A stretch of DNA of 53,428 nucleotides, taken from positions 1 through 53,428 of IMG/VR virus record IMGVR_UViG_3300031857_000258, one strand, 5' to 3'. A model generated the notes under the pieces. The model did not search any database and was not told the origin of the DNA. It saw only the letters and a list, made by a program, of their open reading frames with translations. Source of the DNA: a virus. Positions 4,020-9,060 of this stretch are shown here, in pieces (the stretch's first letter is position 1; each line of letters starts with the position of its first letter). A program made the position numbers and the translations under genes.

Positions 4020-4174
4020 TACCATTAGTTTAGTGTTATCGTGCCGATTTGTCAACAATGTAGCTAACACTGACAAGCGAATAACAGTTATATCAGACAG
4101 TGTTGGTCGCACCCTTACTGTCGAGTAGTCACAGCGTCCTGTGACGATACCTTGATAACACTAAACTAATGGTA
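4020..4174 (-). ncRNA. 155-nt structured spacer RNA with a 21-bp perfect terminal stem
   Basis: Positions 4020-4040 and 4154-4174 are perfect reverse complements (21 bp). Between them the minus strand folds a GTCACAG-GACG-CTGTGAC hairpin, and GACAGT/ACTGTC or AACACTG/CAGTGTT stems that are mutually exclusive. The 5' arm begins inside tRNA-Glu (last acceptor base, discriminator and CCA). The 3' arm ends 4 nt before tRNA-Lys(UUU). No open frame fits. Confidence 0.6.
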
Positions 4175-4244
4175 CACCGTACGGGTAACGATCCCGTCTA
4201 GTCACCTTGAAAGGGTGATGACCTCACCTGAAGTCGAACGGTGT
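4170..4244 (-). tRNA. trnE-UUC: tRNA-Glu(UUC)
   Basis: Perfect acceptor ACACCGT/ACGGTGT, anticodon stem TCACC/GGTGA with loop CTTTCAA, T stem ACGGG/CCCGT with the unusual loop ATCGTTA as in tRNA-Asp. CCA encoded. Reads GAA/GAG. Confidence 0.9.
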
Positions 4245-4250
4245 ACAAAA

Positions 4251-4275
4251 AATTACACTTAACTTTTTAAAGAAC
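4251..4275 (-). repeat. 25-nt leader repeat, copy 1
   Basis: Identical over 25 nt to 5881-5905. Both copies lie between a sigma70 promoter and the first tRNA of a segment, so both are at the 5' end of a tRNA precursor. Contains CTTTAAAAAGTTAAG on the minus strand. Confidence 0.8.
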
Positions 4276-4304
4276 AACTGATTGATTTCTCAATTCATGG
4301 ATGA

Positions 4305-4332
4305 ATTATAGCACAACCAGCAACTTTGTCAA
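4305..4332 (-). promoter_or_regulatory. Consensus sigma70 promoter in the tRNA array
   Basis: Minus strand perfect TTGACA (4327-4332), 16-nt spacer, perfect TATAAT (4305-4310). The predicted leader holds the 25-nt repeat and leads into tRNA-Glu(UUC). Confidence 0.85.
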
Positions 4333-4370
4333 CAACTATTTTCATGTTGTTGCAAAAATACAACACATCT

Positions 4371-4446
4371 TGGAGTCGGTGACAGGAATCGAACCTGCAT
4401 AAAACGGATTTGCAATCCGTTCCCTAGCCTTTCGGGTCACACCGAC
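4371..4446 (-). tRNA. trnC-GCA: tRNA-Cys(GCA)
   Basis: Acceptor GTCGGTG/CACCGAC, anticodon stem ACGGA/TCCGT with loop TTGCAAA, T arm GCAGG/CCTGT, CCA encoded. Its 5' ten bases overlap the 3' end of the upstream protein gene. Confidence 0.93.
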
Positions 4447-4898
4447 ATTAATTTGTTTACTTCTTTCTGCATCATCATATGTGGCACATTAAGAAATATT
4501 CCTGGACTTTGTTGACCTCTACCAGAGTCATCAAAATAATTTTTGTATCTTACATTGTATTTGTCGAAGTTAACATCCACAGTTTTGTATGCACCAATCG
4601 TTAGTACATATTCTGGTTTCTTTAACTTCATCTTTAACAATGTTGATATCGTTTCAGCACCTTTACTGAATCCATACAGTTGATGTGGAACTTCCAATAA
4701 TCTGATTGCTTGTATAGCATCATTTACTTGGTTCCAATCGTATGTTTTACTGCAATAACCGGTTCGTTTGACATACACATTAAATGCTTCATTGTCAAAC
4801 TGATTGTTTAGTCCTTTAAAACCAAACACATAACCAGTACATGCGTACACAGTAATCGGTAAAAACAATGTAAGTGGCAATAATGCACACCTAAACAT
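4437..4898 (-). CDS. Secreted or lipoprotein-like protein with GxSxG motif
   Basis: 153 aa from the ATG at 4898, chosen because GGAGG lies 7-8 nt upstream and because the product then opens with a clean export signal: MFRC, a hydrophobic ALLPLTLFLPITV segment and VYAC at residues 16-19, which fits a lipobox (cleavage before the Cys). The mature part contains YGFSKGAE (GxSxG nucleophile-elbow pattern of alpha/beta hydrolases) after an LLEVPHQL strand, and a later ASP-like DDSGRG and a His near the end (NVPHMM). I infer an envelope-acting hydrolase, but the family is not recognised and full alpha/beta hydrolases are longer. A role in lysis, superinfection exclusion or envelope modification would be speculation. 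The stop codon lies inside tRNA-Cys. Confidence 0.6.
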   Translation of the reverse strand: MFRCALLPLTLFLPITVYACTGYVFGFKGLNNQFDNEAFNVYVKRTGYCSKTYDWNQVNDAIQAIRLLEVPHQLYGFSKGAETISTLLKMKLKKPEYVLTIGAYKTVDVNFDKYNVRYKNYFDDSGRGQQSPGIFLNVPHMMMQKEVNKLMSV

Positions 4899-5124
4899 TC
4901 TTTTTCCTCCAGCTTTTGTTCTCATCACGGCGCATTGTCCAGTCATAAGAACTTCCGTCTGGTAAAACTTTATCTTTGATATCATCAACACCAAAACGTC
5001 CCACAATTTCTGTGGTTCCATCAGTGATAGTCACAAACTCATTCATATGCTTGGCAATGTTCATTGCTTCAGCAAGTGTGAGAACTTTAAATGTTTCTTC
5101 TTTACCTATTACTTTGTATATCAT
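4891..5124 (-). CDS. Hypothetical protein, 77 aa
   Basis: Soluble, charged small protein with no recognised domain. It starts MIYKVIGKEETFKVLTLAEA behind an AAAAGGA ribosome site. The N-terminal beta-strand followed by an Ala-rich helix (LAEAMNIAKHMNE) looks like a small alpha/beta fold. The C-terminus is strongly basic (MRRDENKSWRKKNV). It overlaps the start of the exported GxSxG protein by 8 nt, so the pair is probably translationally coupled, which is the only functional hint. Confidence 0.6.
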   Translation of the reverse strand: MIYKVIGKEETFKVLTLAEAMNIAKHMNEFVTITDGTTEIVGRFGVDDIKDKVLPDGSSYDWTMRRDENKSWRKKNV

Positions 5125-5134
5125 ATAATCCTTT

Positions 5135-5226
5135 TGGTACCTCGACTGAGAATCGAACTCAGATGAACCAATTATCTGTTGCTTACGGGATATAAATCCG
5201 CCGTTTTACCATTAAACTATCGAGGT
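5135..5226 (-). tRNA. tRNA with long variable arm, probable anticodon UAU (Ile)
   Basis: Perfect acceptor ACCTCGA/TCGAGGT, D arm GTTT/AAAC, T arm CTGAG-TTCGATT-CTCAG, CCA encoded. Counting from the D stem gives anticodon stem GCGGA/CCCGT (A-C mismatch at the loop) and loop TTTATAT, anticodon UAU. A shift by one would give UUA. The variable region has a hairpin AGAT-AATTGGTTC-ATCT, so it is class II in shape, unusual for isoleucine. Identity is uncertain. Confidence 0.7.
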
Positions 5227-5228
5227 AT

Positions 5229-5318
5229 TGGTGGAGAGTCTGGGAGTCGAACCCAGTGACCTCATTCCTGAAGCCTGCGGTTTAGCAAACCGGTGCATTA
5301 CCGTCCTGCCCACTCTCC
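5229..5318 (-). tRNA. trnS-GCU: tRNA-Ser(GCU)
   Basis: Class II. Perfect acceptor GGAGAGT/ACTCTCC, anticodon loop TTGCTAA, T arm CTGGG/CCCAG, CCA encoded. Its 5' 37 nt are shared with the 3' end of a 58-aa protein gene. Reads AGC/AGU. Confidence 0.92.
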
Positions 5319-5458
5319 AATTCTTCGATTCTATTTGCCGCTTCTTCTAACAAATCTGCAATTCTATCTGGCTTACCTTCTTGAACAGATTTCCTATCTT
5401 GTATTTGTCTGCGAATCTCAGCACGTTTTCTCAAACGATAAACTAAATTTTCGTTCAT
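5282..5458 (-). CDS. Small charged helical protein, 58 aa, overlapping tRNA-Ser
   Basis: Starts at ATG 5458 with AGGAG 5 nt upstream. The product (MNENLVYRLRKRAEIRRQIQ onward) is almost entirely predicted helix, rich in Arg and Glu, with a leucine-spaced IADLLEEAANRIEELE stretch near residues 33-48 that suggests a short coiled coil. The last 12 codons run into tRNA-Ser(GCU), where the stop codon sits. No family recognised. Confidence 0.65.
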   Translation of the reverse strand: MNENLVYRLRKRAEIRRQIQDRKSVQEGKPDRIADLLEEAANRIEELESGQDGNAPVC

Positions 5459-5473
5459 AAGAACTCCTAAAAT

Positions 5474-5565
5474 TGGTGGAAACGGTGAGATTCGAACTCA
5501 CGGACCCATTTCTGAATCGACAGTTTTCAAGACTGTAGCAATAAACCGGACTCTGCCACGTTTCC
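5474..5565 (-). tRNA. trnS-UGA: tRNA-Ser(UGA)
   Basis: Class II. Perfect acceptor GGAAACG/CGTTTCC, anticodon stem ACAGT/ACTGT with loop CTTGAAA, T arm GTGAG/CTCAC, CCA encoded. Reads UCA. Confidence 0.93.
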
Positions 5566-5750
5566 TATGCTTGTATATCTACGTTTTGACCCTTAACATC
5601 AGGTCTGATTTGACCGTGTTTATCATAAAGGTATTGTACAATCTCTACAACTTTTTTATCGGTTGCAGGATCAATTAAAGTCTTATATACTGTTTTGCGA
5701 TATTGGTCATAAACCATATCCCAACTATTTGTTATGCTTTGTACTATCAT
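5565..5750 (-). CDS. Hypothetical protein, 61 aa
   Basis: Small soluble protein beginning MIVQSITNSWDMVYDQYRKT, with no recognised family. A GGAG ribosome site lies about 10 nt before the ATG and is part of the 3' arm of the hairpin 5763-5806. Translation could therefore be controlled by that structure or by cleavage next to the tRNA-Gln CCA. The stop codon shares one base with tRNA-Ser(UGA). Confidence 0.55.
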   Translation of the reverse strand: MIVQSITNSWDMVYDQYRKTVYKTLIDPATDKKVVEIVQYLYDKHGQIRPDVKGQNVDIQA

Positions 5751-5762
5751 AGATATATTTCT

Positions 5763-5806
5763 CCATATAAAAACACACTAGACCCCGTTAGTATGTTTTT
5801 ATATGG
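5763..5806 (-). promoter_or_regulatory. 18-bp hairpin between tRNA-Gln CCA and the 61-aa gene ribosome site
   Basis: Positions 5763-5780 pair with 5789-5806 (18 bp, one G-U; 8-nt loop). The minus-strand 5' arm starts at the CCA of tRNA-Gln. The 3' arm ends in ATATGG, overlapping the GGAG ribosome site at 5761-5764. The arms resemble those at 2666-2749. No U-run follows, so it is not a standard terminator. Confidence 0.65.
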
Positions 5807-5877
5807 CACCCGAGGTAGGAATCGAACCTACAATATCAGAGTCAAAGTCTGGTGTGTTACCACTACACTACTCGGGA
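5804..5877 (-). tRNA. trnQ-UUG: tRNA-Gln(UUG)
   Basis: Acceptor TCCCGAG/CTCGGGT with an open 1-72 pair, anticodon loop CTTTGAC, T arm GTAGG/CCTAC, discriminator G, CCA encoded. First tRNA behind the promoter at 5913-5940. Reads CAA. Confidence 0.92.
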
Positions 5878-5880
5878 TCA

Positions 5881-5905
5881 AATTACACTTAACTTTTTAA
5901 AGAAC
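5881..5905 (-). repeat. 25-nt leader repeat, copy 2
   Basis: Identical to 4251-4275; lies between the promoter at 5913-5940 and tRNA-Gln. Confidence 0.8.
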
Positions 5906-5912
5906 TGTGTGT

Positions 5913-5940
5913 ATTGTACATGACTCCTAATCTTTGTCAA
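5913..5940 (-). promoter_or_regulatory. sigma70 promoter at the head of the tRNA array
   Basis: Minus strand TTGACA (5935-5940), 16-nt spacer, TACAAT (5913-5918). It lies just after the terminator at 5974-6005, so it starts a fresh transcript into tRNA-Gln and the 5.5-5.8 kb genes. Confidence 0.8.
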
Positions 5941-5973
5941 TACACTTGTTGTAAGATTACAACACTTCCAAAC

Positions 5974-6005
5974 AAAAAACCCTCAGATTTTTTAGGTCTG
6001 AGGGT
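5974..6005 (-). terminator. Rho-independent terminator
   Basis: Minus strand stem ACCCTCAGA/TCTGAGGGT (9 bp), then a six-T run. It separates the 6-10 kb gene block from the tRNA array. Confidence 0.85.
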
Positions 6006-6032
6006 TGTGAAACTTTAGTTTACTTTTAAGGT

Positions 6033-6143
6033 TTACCTTGCTCCACTACCCCCAACTCCGTGCGCCCATGACTGATTATCGCTACCAATAAATGGTGTGC
6101 GATACTCGCATGTTAACAAAGAGGGTTTCGATATGAGGAACAA
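6033..6143 (-). CDS. Possible 36-aa peptide with TTG start
   Basis: A GGAG site lies 7 nt before TTG 6143, and the frame runs 36 codons to TAA at 6033, ending 28 nt before the terminator. The product ends ...CEYRTPFIGSDNQSWAHG then Gly-rich. It fills an otherwise empty gap in a tightly packed region. There is no homologue I can name, and the TTG start lowers confidence. Confidence 0.4.
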   Translation of the reverse strand: MFLISKPSLLTCEYRTPFIGSDNQSWAHGVGGSGAR

Positions 6144-6224
6144 AATTTATCTCCGATAAAAATTAAATTGTAACATTATATAGGCTTCTTGGCAATAGAT
6201 TTGTGGTATTTTTTAAAAATATTT

Positions 6225-6950
6225 TTAAATATTTTCCCACTTACCATGTTCGATAGGCACCCAATGTTCTGGATCACGGACAATTTCAAATGTTGTTGGT
6301 GGCCATGTAATTGCGTGGCGTTGAAGTTGTGTCTGCACCAGATGTTCTGGATTATATTTGATACCTTCATTGTAGAATCTATCAAAATTAACTACAGCAT
6401 CAGCATAGATGGACATTGCATATGGGAGTCCAATTGCAAATTGGTCATTGAAGTTTGGTACATAGCCGTAACGTTGATTGTTTGGAATGTATATTGTGTT
6501 TGGTGATTTTAATAAACACTCATGTGCCAATTTCAAATCAATTGGCTCACTCAATCCTAAATCTGTGCGGGAACGAATTACCAAATCATATGCGTCAAGT
6601 TCTCTACGCCACAAATCACAATACTGAAGACACTTGTATTGTTGCCAAACATTTTTTGGTGTACTGTTATACGGCTCATATTCTTTAGGCAATTCTTCAA
6701 ATGTGGAAGGATCAAGAACTTCGATGAACTTGATTTTATACCAAGGAGGAAGATGTGCTTGCAGTTTGTCTCTGACTTCTCCCGCAGATTTTAAATCACA
6801 CCAATTTTTGGATATTTTTGGGTCCCATCCGAATTCTCTACGCCAGAATACGATGTATACATCGATAGCTGATTTGGTTAGATTTTGGAGTTGTGAATCA
6901 AAGTCTATTGAGAATCGTGGATTACCCGTTAGAAGTAGTGCTGTTTTCAT
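6225..6950 (-). CDS. Putative glycosyltransferase-like protein
   Basis: 241 aa. Opens MKTALLLTGNPRFS, the strand-loop seen in phage and capsule glycosyltransferases that begin with a (L/I)xGxxR signature. It continues with VYIVFWRREF and a central LVIRSRTDLGL (around residues 133-143), where an R-x-R-x-D motif replaces the classic DxD and is typical of this family. A PNNQRYGYVPNFNDQFAIGL segment follows and probably forms the acceptor pocket. It likely moves a sugar onto a phage or host surface component; the substrate cannot be read. It overlaps the SprT-like gene upstream by 29 nt. The start is internal to that gene, so coupling is likely. Confidence 0.6.
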   Translation of the reverse strand: MKTALLLTGNPRFSIDFDSQLQNLTKSAIDVYIVFWRREFGWDPKISKNWCDLKSAGEVRDKLQAHLPPWYKIKFIEVLDPSTFEELPKEYEPYNSTPKNVWQQYKCLQYCDLWRRELDAYDLVIRSRTDLGLSEPIDLKLAHECLLKSPNTIYIPNNQRYGYVPNFNDQFAIGLPYAMSIYADAVVNFDRFYNEGIKYNPEHLVQTQLQRHAITWPPTTFEIVRDPEHWVPIEHGKWENI

Positions 6951-7461
6951 TTGTCAAGTATTTCCATTTTATATCTTCTTTTTTTATTGGTGCATCAGGA
7001 TTACTGATACCTTCAAATACATCCCATAATTCTTCTTTGACCGCAAACTTAGTCCACAGTCCAGTTTCTAAACTATATGCTTCCAATTCCCACGGATGTT
7101 GATAGTAATCTATAGCATCAGCATCAATTGAAATTCCTTTCCATTTGGAAAGAGTTTCGTTTGTTTCGCCGTGTGCAAACTGTTTGATATGAACCATTTC
7201 ATGTGCAAGTGTTTTTAATATTTCTGCGGCACCAAGCCATGGATGTACTTCAATCATGAATTCTCTTGCCTTGTTTGAGGCGTTATATTCTTCTATTGAA
7301 GCAAGTGCCCAAACAGTTAATTTTGGATTGAACTTGACTGTCAGATAAATGTTATCTCTTAGTCTTTTGGAGTGTATCAGATTTTGAGCGTAAAATTCTA
7401 CAGCCCTTTCAACAAAGGGTTTGAAATCTTTATCCGGACAGTTGAATATTCTGACCTTCAT
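6922..7461 (-). CDS. SprT-like zinc metallopeptidase
   Basis: 179 aa from ATG 7461, chosen for the GGAG 5 nt upstream. LAHEMVHIKQ at residues 86-95 is the HExxH zinc site of gluzincin/SprT-like peptidases. The preceding segment (FMIEVHPWLGAAEILKTLAHE) is a typical strand-helix lead-in. A downstream HPWELEAYSLETG (from about 132) can supply the third ligand. SprT/SPRTN relatives cleave DNA-protein crosslinks, and several phages carry compact versions, but the target here is unknown. A CTAAATA box at 7489-7495 upstream could be a late promoter variant. Confidence 0.7.
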   Translation of the reverse strand: MKVRIFNCPDKDFKPFVERAVEFYAQNLIHSKRLRDNIYLTVKFNPKLTVWALASIEEYNASNKAREFMIEVHPWLGAAEILKTLAHEMVHIKQFAHGETNETLSKWKGISIDADAIDYYQHPWELEAYSLETGLWTKFAVKEELWDVFEGISNPDAPIKKEDIKWKYLTNENSTTSNG

Positions 7462-7488
7462 GTTATCTCCAGTTGCTATCAATATTTA

Positions 7489-7515
7489 GTCACTGGAACA
7501 TTTCATATTATGAAA
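7489..7515 (-). promoter_or_regulatory. Late-promoter-like CTAAATA box and small hairpin
   Basis: Minus strand CTAAATA (7489-7495) lies 27 nt before the SprT-like start. A palindrome ATTTCATAATATGAAAT at 7500-7515 follows the dCMP deaminase stop and may be a 3'-end hairpin. Confidence 0.35.
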
Positions 7516-7965
7516 TTAAACTTGAGTTATTTGTACACCCGATTTTTCGAGGAACGTAACGCCATCAGTATTCCGATAAGAGTTCCGATATAGAACACTG
7601 CTAATGCCACTTTGGTAGATAAGTTTGGCACAGTCCAAACATGGAGCGTGGGTAATGAACATAGTAGCACCCAAACCAGATTCTGTAGATTTAGCCAACT
7701 TGGCAATTGCGTTTGTTTCAGCATGAAGTACCTCAGGTTTGGTTTTCAATTCTTTAATTTCTCTTTGCGGAATACCATCAATTACGGCAACAACCAATTC
7801 TTCTTCACAGTTGTTGTCCCAACCGGAGGGCATTCCGTTGTAACCAATAGAAATGATGCGGTCATCTTTTACGACAATCGCACCAACATGAAGCCTACGT
7901 GCTGAAGACAGTTCTGCGAACACCTCAGCCGTTTTCATATACGCATCAATAAATTTTTGTTTCAT
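7516..7965 (-). CDS. cd: dCMP deaminase
   Basis: 149 aa zinc-dependent deoxycytidylate deaminase, making dUMP for thymidylate synthesis. The zinc site is complete: HAE at 81-83 (catalytic Glu83) and PCLDC at 108-112 (two Cys ligands). HVGAIVVKDDRIISIGYNG at 26-44 is the family's N-terminal strand pair and substrate loop. It is shorter than T4 Cd (193 aa) but contains all catalytic parts. The start overlaps the SGNH hydrolase stop by 4 nt (ATGA), so both are in one operon. Confidence 0.9.
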   Translation of the reverse strand: MKQKFIDAYMKTAEVFAELSSARRLHVGAIVVKDDRIISIGYNGMPSGWDNNCEEELVVAVIDGIPQREIKELKTKPEVLHAETNAIAKLAKSTESGLGATMFITHAPCLDCAKLIYQSGISSVLYRNSYRNTDGVTFLEKSGVQITQV

Positions 7966-8375
7966 TTACTTTGTTCTGCTAAGATTTTATAACCTTTGCC
8001 TGTTGGGTGAACACCATCACCACTCATATGGTCTTTGGGTCTAGGTAGTACAGTATCACCATACTCACTTGCAATTTTCATTATTGCTTCGTGTGGTACA
8101 GGCTTTCGATCTTTACCTGGATCAATCCAAAAGACACGTTTACCTTTAATGGCTTCACGCATCTTTCTTAACTCGATTTCAGTTTTTACACCTTTGTGGT
8201 CATTAGCACCAAGACTGATAACAATATTTTCATAGGGTTTAGTTGTAGCCTGTGCGAGGTAATCTTTGTTCCATTGCCAAGAGTTCCAACCACCTCTTGA
8301 ATAACTAACACATTCAGGTCGATACATTGCTGTACCAACCGCAATACTGTCACCAATCACCATGCAATCAATCAT
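7962..8375 (-). CDS. SGNH/GDSL-type hydrolase
   Basis: 137 aa, compact. The four blocks are in order: GDS at 8-10 (nucleophile Ser10), an SRGGWNS loop, GAND at 56-59 (oxyanion Asn58), and SGDGVHPTGKGY at 118-129 (Asp120 and His123 of the triad). Family members deacylate or deacetylate lipids and polysaccharides. Phage versions often act on envelope or exopolysaccharide, but no signal peptide is seen, so a cytoplasmic or virion role is equally possible. The start overlaps rubredoxin's stop by 4 nt. Confidence 0.8.
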   Translation of the reverse strand: MIDCMVIGDSIAVGTAMYRPECVSYSRGGWNSWQWNKDYLAQATTKPYENIVISLGANDHKGVKTEIELRKMREAIKGKRVFWIDPGKDRKPVPHEAIMKIASEYGDTVLPRPKDHMSGDGVHPTGKGYKILAEQSK

Positions 8376-8500
8376 AGAACCTCATAATCTTCTTTACCAA
8401 CACCACATTCAGGACATTCAAATGTGTCTGGCAATTCATCCCATTTACCTTCTACTGTTTCATCGTGGACATGTCCACATACAATACAAATGTGATCCAT
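8372..8500 (-). CDS. Rubredoxin
   Basis: 42 aa, too short for most gene callers but convincing. CIVCGH at 5-10 and CPECGVGKEDYE at 29-40 give the four cysteines of a rubredoxin FeS4 site. KWDELPDTFECP reproduces the DLPDxWxCPxCG block. It starts at ATG 8500 overlapping the rubrerythrin TAA (TAATG), so the two are translated together. Rubredoxin passes electrons to rubrerythrin during peroxide reduction. The N-terminal half is shortened compared with the usual 52-54 aa. Confidence 0.88.
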   Translation of the reverse strand: MDHICIVCGHVHDETVEGKWDELPDTFECPECGVGKEDYEVL

Positions 8501-8967
8501 TATAGTTTCTCCAATACTTGTTTATATGCATTAGCGTGACGTTCTTCAACTTTCTTCAAAGCATTAAAACGCTTATTTGCTTTAACTAGCAATGCTTTAA
8601 ATGCTTGAGCATGTTCATTAGATTCACGACCTTGTTCATTGAATTCTTTTACAGCCTCAATGTTTTGTTCTGCTTTTGCAATGTATTCAAATTGTGGATA
8701 CATCTCTGTGAATTCATATGTTTCACCTGCAATAGCAAGTTCTAAGCATTCTTTAGTAGTTGGTTTGCCCACTAAGAGTTCTAAATGTCCCCATGCATGT
8801 TTAATTTCTTGGTCGGCTGTTTCTTCAAAATGTTTTGCAACATCTTCAAAACCTTCAGCACGTGCCAATTTGGCAAAATAGCGATACTTGATGTGAGCCA
8901 TCGACTCACCTGCTAAGGCCTTTTCTAAGTTAGCCAGAGTTACAGATTTATGTTCTGTCATATTCAT
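8500..8967 (-). CDS. Rubrerythrin (ferritin-like di-iron peroxidase)
   Basis: 155 aa four-helix-bundle protein. Ligand motifs: E21 in GESMAHIKY, ExxH at 54-57 (EIKH), E82 in the third helix region, and a second ExxH at 141-144 (EERH). This two-fold pattern is typical of rubrerythrin. The usual C-terminal rubredoxin domain is missing from this chain but is encoded by the next gene. Rubrerythrin reduces hydrogen peroxide with electrons from rubredoxin. In a phage I infer protection of infected cells, or of low-oxygen hosts, from oxidative stress. It could start at Met1 or Met3. Confidence 0.9.
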   Translation of the reverse strand: MNMTEHKSVTLANLEKALAGESMAHIKYRYFAKLARAEGFEDVAKHFEETADQEIKHAWGHLELLVGKPTTKECLELAIAGETYEFTEMYPQFEYIAKAEQNIEAVKEFNEQGRESNEHAQAFKALLVKANKRFNALKKVEERHANAYKQVLEKL

Positions 8968-8980
8968 CCTTATTGTTAAA

Positions 8981-9055
8981 TGGTCCGGCGTGCAGGAATC
9001 GAACCCACATTCAAGGTGTAGAAGACCTTTGTATTATCCATTATACGAACGCCGG
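8981..9055 (-). tRNA. trnR-UCU: tRNA-Arg(UCU), outside the main array
   Basis: Perfect acceptor CCGGCGT/ACGCCGG, D arm GTAT/ATAC, anticodon stem AAGGT/ACCTT with loop CTTCTAC, T arm GTGGG/CCTGC, CCA encoded. It sits alone between two protein genes, 3 kb from the array. Reads AGA. Confidence 0.94.
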
Positions 9056-9060
9056 GTAAA

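Noticed and set aside
365-5877. Prophage attachment site in the tRNA array
   Set aside because: Complete tRNAs encoded by a lytic T4-type phage; no integrase or att-like duplication is visible.
8372-8967. Rubrerythrin broken by a frameshift from its rubredoxin domain
   Set aside because: The second frame has its own ATG and the DLPDxxxCPxCG pattern of free rubredoxin, which is not the rubrerythrin-type C-terminal domain, so two real genes are more likely.
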